This document shows positions 52,560-61,867 of a stretch of 64,000 bases of DNA, in pieces. Each line of letters starts with the position of its first letter. Position 1 is the first letter of the stretch. The position numbers were made by a program, and so were the translations under genes. The DNA is taken from NCBI GenBank assembly GCA_947471745.1, contig CANJKZ010000724.1, positions 3,701,501 to 3,765,500 of the forward strand, in the 5' to 3' direction. This stretch comes from Closterium sp. Naga37s-1. Lineage: Eukaryota; Streptophyta; Zygnematophyceae; Desmidiales; Closteriaceae. The notes below the pieces were generated by a model. The model was not told the DNA's origin and made no database searches. It saw nothing but the letters and a program-made list of their open reading frames with translations.

Positions 52560-53390
52560 GAAGGGCGGCTGCTCAGCGGCTCGGCGGCAGGGCGGCTCGG
52601 CTGCTGGGCGGCTCGGCTGTTGGGCGGCTCGGCGGCAGTGCGGCTCGGCTCCCGGGCGGCTCGGCGGCAGGGCGGCTCGGCTCCCGGGCGGCTCGGCTGC
52701 AGGGCGGCTCGGCTCCCGGGCGGCTCGGCGGCAGGGCGGCTTGGCTCCCGGCGGTTCTGCTGCTAGGCGGCTCCCGCAGGTAGGGCGGCGGTAGGGCCGC
52801 AGGTTGGGCAGCGGTAGGGCCGCAAGGAGGGCGGCGGGCGGGCCGCAGGTAGGGCGGCGGTAGGGCCGCAAGTAGGGCGGCGGGCGGGCCGCAGGGAGGG
52901 CGGCGGTAGGGCCGCAAGTAGGGCGGCGGGCGGGCCGCAGGTAGGGCGGCGGGCGGGCCGCAGGTAGGGCGGCGGGCGGGCCGCAGGTAGGGTGGCGGGC
53001 GGGCCGCAGGTAGGGCGGCGGGCGGGCCGCAGGTAGGGTGGCGGGCGGGCCGCGACGTGAGGGCGGCGGGGCCGCTGTAGTGGGGCGGCGGGGCCGCTTA
53101 GCAGAGAGCGGCGGGGCCGCGTGAGCAGGGCGGCGGGGCCGCGAAGCAGAGGGCGGGCGGGCCGCGACGTGAGGGCGGCGGGGCCGTTGTAGCAGGGCGG
53201 CGGGGCCGCGTAGCAGAGGGCGGCGGGGCCGCGTGAGCAGGGCAGCGGGGCCGCGAAGCAGAGGGCGGCTGGGCCGCGCGAGCAGGGCGGCGGGGCCGCG
53301 AAGGAAGGGCGGTGGGGCCGCGTTAGTAGGGTGGCGGGGCCGCGAAGGGAGGGCGGCGGGGCCGCAAGGGGCGACACGGAGGGTCGCTAA
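52560..53390 (-). repeat. GC-rich tandem repeats in the D2 leader
   Basis: Two or three blended arrays on the plus strand: GGCGGCTCGGCTCCCGG-type units (52560-52770), a 23-bp unit GGGCGGCGGGCGGGCCGCAGGTA (52780-53055), and GGCGGCGGGGCCGCG plus AAGCAGA/TGAGCA-type units of about 20-24 bp (53055-53370). C-rich on the element sense strand, as in D1, but unrelated in unit sequence. Confidence 0.9.
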
Positions 53391-53452
53391 AAAAAAAGGA
53401 AAACGCGCCTCGGGGCGCGCTTCGGTGGGCCCTAGAAGCAGTCCCTAGGAGG

Positions 53453-53470
53453 GGACCTGCTCTGATTCCA
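53453..53470 (-). other. Copia-D2 primer-binding site
   Basis: TGGAATCAGAGCAGGTCC abuts the 5' LTR; it is a variant of the initiator-Met site with the same GAGCAGGTCC ending as D1. Confidence 0.82.
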
Positions 53471-53606
53471 TGTGAAAATGAAGAACGAGAATGGGTGAAC
53501 TATGAAATGAAGTGAGTACAAATAGGAAACCCTAATTGGGTTGTACCCCTTATGGGATACCCCACTATAGCCTACACAACAGCATAAGCTATATAATGTT
53601 CTGACA
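53471..53606 (-). repeat. Copia-D2 5' LTR
   Basis: 136 bp, identical by eye to the 3' copy. Confidence 0.93.
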
Positions 53607-53699
53607 AGCCAGGCTTCCTTCGCTTCCTGCATTTTCATCCATTTCGTGCATTCAGCCTCACACTTTCCTCTCGCTCCATCTTTCATCTATCTCGCCGCC

Positions 53700-55455
53700 A
53701 TGGAGGGCCTGCCGACCGACGAAGCTCCTCCTCAGACTGGCCCTGACAAGCCACCTTAACCAACGAAACCGACAGAGCCAGCCCTGCCGGAGAAAGCATC
53801 AGATGCTCCCTGGTTTGGGCTTGATTTTCTACGTTTATGATTTACCCATTACCTCTTGATTTGTATTCCCTGCATCTAACAGTGAGGCGTTGGCTGTGAA
53901 GGACGCCGCTGAGTCAAACCCGGACCTGGGCATGGTCGACAAGGTGGTGCGCACAATGGCGACGCTGCTCAGAAACTCAAGCGTGTGGAGTCAGCGGTTC
54001 AAGTACCTGCAGCGAGTGATCTACCAAACAAACCTCGAAGTCCAAGGAATCCACACGCTTCGGTGGCTGTCACGAGGTGATGCGGTGCGCAGGCTGTGCA
54101 AGGTCCTCGGCGCTTGCATCGTGCTGCTCTGGGAGCACAACCACAAGGCCTACGAGATTGTGACGTGCTACAAGTTCCAGTTCTGTTTGTTTTTCCTGGC
54201 CGACATTCTGGCCGACATGAACGACCTCAAACGCTGCTTCCAGAGACGTGAGGTGAGGTTGAATGCTAGTATGTCGTTGAGATGAGAAGTGTAGTCCTAC
54301 ACTGTTGCTAATCCTACTCCCCGTTGTCGATTGCTGCTGTGACAGCTTGATGTGACTAAGATTGCGAAGACTATTGAGTCCACCACGGGTGACCTGACGG
54401 AGCGCTACTTGACGACAACCAAACCGTTTGGGGGCGAGGGGAAGGAGGGTGGAGGCAAGCAGGTCCGGGTTTGAGGCGTGGACGGAGAGGGACGCCCAAT
54501 CAACCACCTCTACACCATGCATGAGAGGAAGCTGAAGGGCCACAAGCAGGGAAGCACCTACAAAGACTGCGTGAAGCTGTGCCGCCAATTCGCCCGCAAC
54601 CGCGTGGACAACCTCAACGACCGGCTGGATGACCTTGGGAAGCTGGGCCCGACGAAGTTGTTCCGGGCGGGGAAGTGGCCGAAGATCAAGGCCCAACGAG
54701 AGATGAAGTGCAAGGAGTGGCTGCACATATGCAGCAGGCTCTTCCGCCACAAGCTGCCGGGATTCGACCTCAAAGCAGCAGAGAGGGAGCTCCAGACATT
54801 CTGCGCGATCATGGAGACACACCATGAGATGGAGAGCTTCGCCCAGGGCCTGTCAAACTTTCTAGGGAGCGCAGACTCAAAGAGGAAGCCCACTGCTTGG
54901 GTACAAGATTTTTAACTTGTTGATTTTTAACTTGTTGATTTTTTTTTCCTGTTCTGTTGTGTTTCGAATGTGCCTGGCAGGAGATGGCCCAACCTCATCC
55001 TGTTGTGGCGGGCGCTGGCTGTGCTTCCCCTCTCCACCGTGGAGTGCAAGAGGGGGTTCTCCAGGCAGAACATCATCAAGTCTTGGGTGCGAGGAGCGCT
55101 CTGCAATGCGTGTCTGGGGGGGCTGATGCAGATATCGCTCCTGAAGTATGAGATCGACTGGCCGGAGGCACTTGAGGTGTGGAGGTCCATGCGGAGGAGG
55201 CGCTCTGTGAAGAGCCTGAAGCTGGCCGTGGCAGAGAGGGAGAGGAAGGGGAAGCATGATGAGGATAAAGATGTGGCTGCTGGAACTGCCGGGGAGAACG
55301 AGGATGAGGGGGAGGAGGAGGAGGACGATGAAGTGGAACAGGACCTGGGCGACGATCAGGAGATCGTGGGGGAGGAGGAAGAGGAGGACAACCCTTTCCT
55401 GTCGGACGATGAGGACGTGGAGGAGGTGTACCACATCGACAAACCCGTGCACTAG
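53700..55455 (+). pseudogene. hAT-type transposase-like gene (decayed or intron-containing)
   Basis: Related to the ZNF862/SCAND3-like branch of hAT transposases. The first segment, about 53890-54251, has the IHTLRWLSRGDAVRRL motif and a following CYKFQFCLFFLADILADMNDLKRCFQ helix. A possible intron (GTGAGG at 54252, ...TGACAG ending near 54342) leads to LDVTKIAKTIES...YKDCVKLCRQF (54343-54915), which has an in-frame TGA near 54473. The last segment, from about 54970, has the hAT C-terminal dimerisation motif (WPNLILLWRALAVLPLSTVECKRGFS). It ends in a very acidic Glu/Asp tail and stop at 55453. The N-terminal zinc finger and much of the catalytic core are not seen. A 19-codon frame at 53700 (MEGLPTDEAPPQ) may be a first exon. 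Terminal inverted repeats were not found. Confidence 0.65.
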
Positions 55456-56359
55456 ATAGTGTAGGAAAGTTCAAGCTGTTGTATCACTCATTTTGAAGTA
55501 TAGTGCAATGTTAATAGCAACCCTGATTTTGAGCTGTGAACCGTGACGGATCAGAGTAGGACTTTGTTTGACACTGAGTTATCAGAGTAGCTACCTTGTG
55601 AAAAATGTGCCATCATAATAGAGGGGGGAAATTTTCCCTGGAATCAGGAAGGCCTAAAACGAAACGTCAGCCCTGGTTGTTTCATATAACAGTTGGATGA
55701 TTCAGAAACTATGCTATTGAGCTCCCCCCCTTGCTAGGCAGGGGATGCGGTAGCATAGGGTCTGGGCAATTAACTGATATGCATTTTCATCATGCTAAGC
55801 ATTCCTTTAATTTCACATTACTTATACCAAAAAATACTATATTCATCATATTACCATATGCATTATATTTATGCATTTTGCATTTAATATTTGGTTCACC
55901 ATATCCATCATTATACTTCATCTATGCATCACATAATCCGGCATATTCTTCAAAAACAAACACGCTCACAGTTACATCATTTTGGCAACTTATGTTCATA
56001 TTTCATCCATACAGTATAGGTTCAATCAAGGCAAACTAGGAAATGAGAAGGAATGTGGTACGGCACGTGCCAAATTGCCGAATCATTTAACTACCGTTCA
56101 CTAGATTTTCTTCATTTTTTTAATAGAAAATGAAAAATAAATGTACATAACGATTGAAATAGGTTGCTTCGCAACCCAAAAAGATACGACCCAAGGACTA
56201 TTGCAATTCCCCCTTGCTAATAGCAACACCACCCTTTAGGTCCCCAGGTATTTTTTTCACTCTGATTGAACACCCTGTAAGTGTTCGATTTTGACTGGTG
56301 CTATACGTGGAGAATTACGGTATGCAAAACGATGTATTCATGAAATATTTCACATTTGT
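55456..56359. other. A+T-rich intergenic region
   Basis: No gene seen. The stretch 55780-56350 is notably A+T-rich with short T and A runs. It lies between the 3' ends of the convergent hAT-like and papain-like genes, so it would hold both 3' untranslated regions. Confidence 0.6.
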
Positions 56360-59300
56360 CTATAGCCTGAGTGAACATATCCCCACACGGGCACTGTTAA
56401 TATTGGGAGTGCAGACAATTGTTCCAGAAGGCATCGGCTCTAAGCACTCAAATCCATTCATCTTTTTGTAGCAGCCTTTAATTTTAGCAAACCTCAGCAC
56501 ATCAATTTTCTTGCAGCTGTCTCCAGCTGAAATGTTGTACGTGCCACCTGGGCATGTGCCCATTTTGAACCTGATGCTGCTGCGGATGCACACCTGCAGT
56601 ATGGGATGCAAAATTTGGGTGTTTTGAAGGACGAGCGATTCACAGCCTCCGCAATCGGAAAATGGCGTTCAACACGGGAAAAACAATGTCCCACCATGCG
56701 CTGTGAGGAGCCCTCAAACGTAGCAGTCGGCAGGCGGTTGTTGCAGTTGATGCCTGGGTTTAGGCGATAGAACTCCAGTGGACTTAAAGTAGGATCCACA
56801 GCCATTCTTGCTGCATCGCAGCCGCCACTGGTCGCCATCACATAGTGCTCGTCACACACTGCCACCACCCCCGCCTTGCTCTCGTCCCGCTCCACACACA
56901 CAGCCTGCCTGCCTGTGAGTGCTGAACAGTCCAGCCCGGGGTTGAGCCCCACCAGCGCCTCTCCGCATGCCTCGCCCTCCACAGGGCACTTTTCACTCAA
57001 ATGGAACAGCTCAGCAATCGATGGACAGCTGTCACCCTGCAAGCACATCCGTGTTTTGTCCAGTCACACAGCCACATGTTTCTGTCTCAACGCGAATGCA
57101 CTGAGTGCCACAATTTCTGAAGATACAATTGCAGACCAACCCATGGAAGTGGCAGCAGAGTGAGAGGCAAGATGTGCTGGCTTGGTGCACTCACAAGGTG
57201 GGTGGTGTAGATGAGTGAGCAGGTGGGAAGAAGCTGAGGTGGTGCGACGGTGAGCTTGAACCCCAGTGGGATGGGCTTGGAGCAGGAGAGCTTCTGCACA
57301 CACACACAAGGGGGAGAAAGGCACTCCAGGGATGGATGTCAGAAACTGTGTCGGTTTTAGAGTGGGACCACATGCGTTGAGCACTTAATGTGACCAACCT
57401 TGTTGTGCTGCTTGAGTTGGTCCAGAGTGAGGCCGAACACAGGCAGCACATGCGAGCACCACACATTGCTGCCACGCACCGTGTACCTGCCCTTGCTGTC
57501 ACCTGCATGTTTCGGCACAGCATGCACAGCATGCAATATGTGGATTCATTATCCAACTCAAAAGGGTTTTTTTTTTTTTTAGATACCAACTTTGATGTAT
57601 AAACCCATGGGTGTGGATAATCTTATTGGAAGCATGAATCAAGCACAACGCTCATAACTTTTCTACTTGTGTAGCTAGCACCCAACTTGTTCGTAAGATA
57701 TCTTACAAGATACTTGTGTGTTCCAACATCTGCTCTTGCGTGTGGTGGAGCTCTGCTTTTATAATTATGTGAAACTGCATGGAGTCAGAGATGTTGATAC
57801 TTGGTTTTATCTAGCTGGAACGAGATGTGGGGCAGGAGGGACAAAGGTACATGCAACAGAAGATGGATGGTACCTGGGGCACAAGAGAGGGTTCCCTTGG
57901 CAGTGGTGCCTTGAACGAACCCTGGGGGACACACACAGGAGAAGCTGCCTTTGCCGTCATTGACACATGTGCCCACCACACACGGGTTGCTGCCTGCCAG
58001 CCCACAGGCGTCCACTGGCAGCAGCAGGCAGGGCAGAGCGAGGAAGGAGGTGTTAAAGCGAGTTATAAATGGGACAGAGCAGTCAGATTGGTGTGAGGTA
58101 GTGTGAGGGTGGGGTGGGCTCACCATAGGCGCAGGTGTTGGAGCCGTCGGGGTGGGAGGCCTGGACGAAGTGGGGAGCATCACAGGCACAACGGTTGGAT
58201 GCTCCGGCCTTGGAGCACTTGAACTGCCCACACGGGTTGAACGCGTTGCTCCCTGCCCCTCCCGGTGAGCCCGCCAGCATCACTGACTTGCTGCCACATG
58301 GGTCGGCAGTAGCTGCCGTGCACACACCACACAGCACATGCAGATGAGAGAAGCTGCTTAGCCAGAACATGAGCATGCACACAACGTCCAGTGCAAGAGC
58401 CTGTAGTGCCCAGCAGAAGTTACTGGAAAAGGAGTTCCGAAAAGGATGGCGTTTCCTCCACAATCTACAATGACATCTCCCAGGGGTTCTCTTTTCCAAA
58501 GCATCATGCATTCCATGGCAACTGCTGAATGGGTGCCTATGCAGACAAGTGCGTACATCGGAGGATGGGGAAGATGCCTGGCAGTGTGTTGATGCCGCAC
58601 ACGCCCGGCCCGCTCTGCATGTCCATGAACATGTGCCCTGCAGCGCCCCACTCGCTGCCCCATGAGTTGCGGATCACCCAAAGTGGCGCCTGCATCTTAA
58701 AGGGGCTACCGCTGCTCCCCTCCACGCCATAGCCCACCACCAAGACAGCATGGTTTACTCCTTTCTGTAAGCAACTGCCGTCTCCGTATTTGGATTTCTG
58801 GTAAGGTGACAGCATGTAATATGAATGGATGAATGATAAGAATTTATATTAAAAGAAAACGTTGTATAAACCAGCTTTGCTGCTGACTTAGAAAGAATGG
58901 AAAGAGGGCGGAGCTGCTTTGTGTGCTGTCAATGAGAAGGAAAAATATGTCCATGGTGCAGCAAGGACATAATACCCCTCAAACCTACAACGGATAATGC
59001 GGTGTCATAGACTACGGGCTCAGTTGCTGTCGCAAATACGATGATGCACTAATCAGACCAGATCCGGCCTATGCTGAGTCAGGTCGGCCCGGTGGCTGAC
59101 TCGGGTCCAAGCTGAACCGGCCCAGGTCCAACTTTTCAAGAACCAAGTCGCCCCTCGGGTCGACCATACTAGTCGGCCCAACCGCGGTCCAACATGAACC
59201 ACAGACGGTTCGTGATGGGCAATTTCGAGCTTGGCCCGTCCATCATTCCTTATCACATGTCCCCCGCACACTGATTGTCGTTTGTTACATGGGAAAGGGT

Positions 59301-61308
59301 TGATAAGAGAATGTAGGCCAACTGAGTAGGGAAACACACTACAACAGAAAACATGTCATATTGTATCATAACCTTGTGTCGAAGCAAGCACACATAATTA
59401 ACTTGGTGCGCGTCCCTAGTGCATGAGCACGTACGTGTCAACCTTGCCATGCATCAGCATCGACACCCACACTGCTCCACAGGCACACCCATGAGGCACT
59501 TAGCGTGGCCTCGGGTGTCAACTCAGTGCTGATCATCCTCCTCACCTGCCTGTGCTTTCACTAATGGCATCTGTGCATTCGTTTACTCTCTATCCATTGC
59601 TGGTGTGCATGAGTGCAAGTGAGCACAATGGCATGCGCCACCCAGGCCATGTCCTGTCCCTCTTCAACCAGCACTATGTTCGGGGCTCTCTACCTCATGT
59701 CCAACACACACGTGGACTTGACTGCTTTTGTCTAGGACAAAACCTTGTCTTGAATTCTAGGGTGTGGCTCAGAGTAAATCCGGCCTAAAGTTAGCCCACA
59801 AGATGTTTGACCTCCATACAGCTGCAAGCTGATGCCTACCCCATGACATGCATCTTATCCAATGTTTAAGCTATGGGGATTAACCCAAGCACAGACCCAA
59901 TGGCATCTCACCCCATCGTAGTCAAGGAATGATGGTGCAGACGCCTCTATTCGCACAACCACTGGCTGCCGCTGCACTGCCAGCAGCAATCCCAACCAAC
60001 CTCCAAAGGAGGTCTCCTCAAATCCCTGAATTCCGTGGTGCTTGGGCTTCTGACACACCAAACCGTAAGGGGGTAAGGTGCAAGCAGTGGGAGGTAGGTT
60101 TCGCAGGGCTGTGAAGAAAGAAAAAGTGGGAGCAGTGTTCGCAGCACGTGAGACATCAGAAAGGCCCTGAAGCTCCCTAGCACTCTGCCCAGCTTACTGT
60201 AGAACTCGTTTGCTCTCCTTCCTGATCATTCATCACCAATCATTCATCACCACCAGCACCCACCACTCGCTGCAACTCACCGCGGCCAGTCTCTCCCGGC
60301 GGCCGGCGGACGCCATGCTGTGGGGACTGGCGGCCGCCGCTGCTGCGTCATCCACGAGCCCCCCTCCCTTGCGCGTGGCAGCCACCAGGAAGGCCAGCAC
60401 ATCGCGCGGAGGCATGTCGTCGCAGTTGGCCGACAGGGCCACCCGCAGCTGCTCCACCGACAGCCGGGGGGGCTGCGACCCGTTGCTCGCGATGCTGTAG
60501 GCCGCCTCCACCGCCGCCACCACCGCGTACGCCGAGGAGTCGGCTGCAGCCCCGTGGGGAAGGGGCGGGGGGGGGGGGGGGGGGGGAGGGGTTTAAATTA
60601 GCTGCACATAAATGGGTAACAGGAAAGCTGGTGATGGTGGTGCAGCTTGCTGGCAGCTAGACGCTTGCTTATTTGTGAGTGCCAAGAAAACAGAGATTCT
60701 GAAAACACGAGTCCATACGCCACACATGGCATGTGCTAGCTTGCCACGCACAGGTGCTCCAGGTCTTGCTTCACCACACCCTCTCATACCCCGCACCCCC
60801 AATGGCCCACCCCCCATGGCCCACCCCCCATGGCCCACCCCCCATGGCCCACCCCCCATGGCCCACCCCCCATGCCCCATCCCCCATGCCCCACCCCCCA
60901 TGCCCCACCCCCCATGCCACACCCCCCATGCCACACCCCCCATGCCACACCCCCCATGCCCCAACCCCCATGCCACACCCCCCATGCCACACCCCCCATG
61001 CCACACCCCCCATGCCACACCCCCCATGCTACACCCCCCATGCCCCACCCAAATCATGCTACAGCCCAACAATGTCGCACCCCGTGCATGCCATGCACCC
61101 TACCCATGCCATACCGCATCCATGCTGGTTCTTCACAGGCCATGTTGCCATGTCCCGCATCCACGTGACAAATGCAGGAAGCTTCCACATGGGCAGACTG
61201 TCCGTAGTGGGGAGGAAGGAGAGGCTGGAATAGTGGAACGACACGGGCACACTCTCACCCTCACCGCCTGCTGCCACCTCCTCTGCTGATGCTACCATCC
61301 CAAACGCA
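56360..61308 (-). CDS. Papain-family (C1A) protein with EGF-like and LysM modules; active-site Cys replaced by Ser
   Basis: Ten exons by GT-AG sites: 61308-61115, 60543-60281, 60025-59912, 58797-58557, 58312-58124, 58014-57874, 57502-57399, 57293-57195, 57036-56695 and 56593-56360. Reading phase agrees at all nine junctions. The peptidase part has LPAFVTWMRDMATWPVKNQ (oxyanion Gln), HGCADSSAYAVVAAVEAAY, LLLAVQRQPVVVRIEASAPSF, VNHAVLVVGYG (His) and LWVIRNSWGSEWG (Asn). In the active-site segment the position of the catalytic Cys is Ser. Two Cys-rich EGF-like exons follow (DPCGSKS..., DACGLAG...CVCPPGF), then four LysM-like repeats (YTVRG..., GDSCPSIAELF...LNPGLDC, LNPGINC, YNISAGDSCKKI) to TAG at 56360-56362. 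It is probably secreted and wall-binding (inference). The 5' end and signal peptide are not identified. Confidence 0.8.
60565..60595. repeat. Poly-G run in the intron after the active-site exon boundary
   Basis: About 20 consecutive G within a G-rich tract in the intron between exons 61308-61115 and 60543-60281, only about 25 bp from the splice acceptor. Confidence 0.85.
60796..61055. repeat. 14-bp intronic minisatellite
   Basis: About 18 head-to-tail copies of a 14-bp unit (CCCACCCCCCATGG, drifting to CCACACCCCCCATG) on the plus strand. It lies wholly in the same intron as the poly-G run. The long Pro/His and Gly/Trp open frames seen here on both strands are products of the repeat. Confidence 0.92.
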
Positions 61309-61867
61309 CTGCCTGGCGAACCACAGGGTGCAGTTCGGAAGACATGAAAGTGCGAAGTAATCAGGAAACTAGAAAACACTGAAGATAGAAACCCCCCCCG
61401 CAAGTGGTTCGCCCTTCCTACCTTGGGTTGGTCTACCCTAAACCCCTCTTCATACTCCCGTTCCGGCTCATAGACCAACCACCACTCTCTCCTCAATCAA
61501 CCTTCGCACCTTAGAAGCCCGGGGATTTTGAGTTAGAAGGAATTTCCTGTTTGAAAACCACAGTGTGATTTGAGATGATGGTGCACCACAACACAGCCAC
61601 GACAATGCCCTTACCAGGGGTCTGAGTTGACCACTCCACTGCCGCTGGTACGTCTGCACATATCAACGTGAAGGCACATATACACACACAATCCGCCCAT
61701 TTGAGGTGGCGCATGCACACGTTCACACGCAAGAACACACAACGTGAATGGTCATGGTCGGTATTCCTTCATGTCAAATGTGGAGAACGAGGCCACATCC
61801 AACTAGACTATTTCATGTGCAGCCAGCATCGTGCAGGCAGCAAAAAAGGTGTCACGCCTCCTCTCAC
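61309..61867 (-). other. Spacer or intron between lectin and peptidase exons
   Basis: No firm exon. A 39-bp segment with a good acceptor and donor (about 61619-61657, minus strand, VPAAVEWSTQTP or TYQRQWSGQLRPL depending on frame) could be a small exon, but its phase does not fit both neighbours at once. I therefore cannot say whether lectin and peptidase parts form one gene. Confidence 0.4.

Larger units (their letters stand above)
46733..53606 (-). mobile_element. Copia-D2 element with short LTRs, TSD AGCCA
   Basis: Minus-strand Copia element, 6874 bp. Identical 136-bp LTRs lie at 46733-46868 and 53471-53606, with AGCCA at 46728-46732 and 53607-53611. It has a primer-binding site, a GC-rich tandem-repeat leader and one open pol frame. 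The gag N-terminus is missing (see CDS). LTR identity means recent insertion. Confidence 0.95.

Noticed and set aside
52517-53448. Arg/Gly-rich and Pro/Ala-rich frames across the D2 leader
   Set aside because: Products of the GC-rich tandem array rather than an extra gene.
60612-61289. Long Pro/His-rich (plus) and Gly/Trp/Met-rich (minus) frames
   Set aside because: Generated by the 14-bp minisatellite; open in all frames because the unit lacks stops.
61600-61660. A 39-bp exon that would join lectin and peptidase parts into one gene
   Set aside because: Splice sites look good, but the phase cannot match both the lectin exon end (61868) and either candidate acceptor of the peptidase exon.
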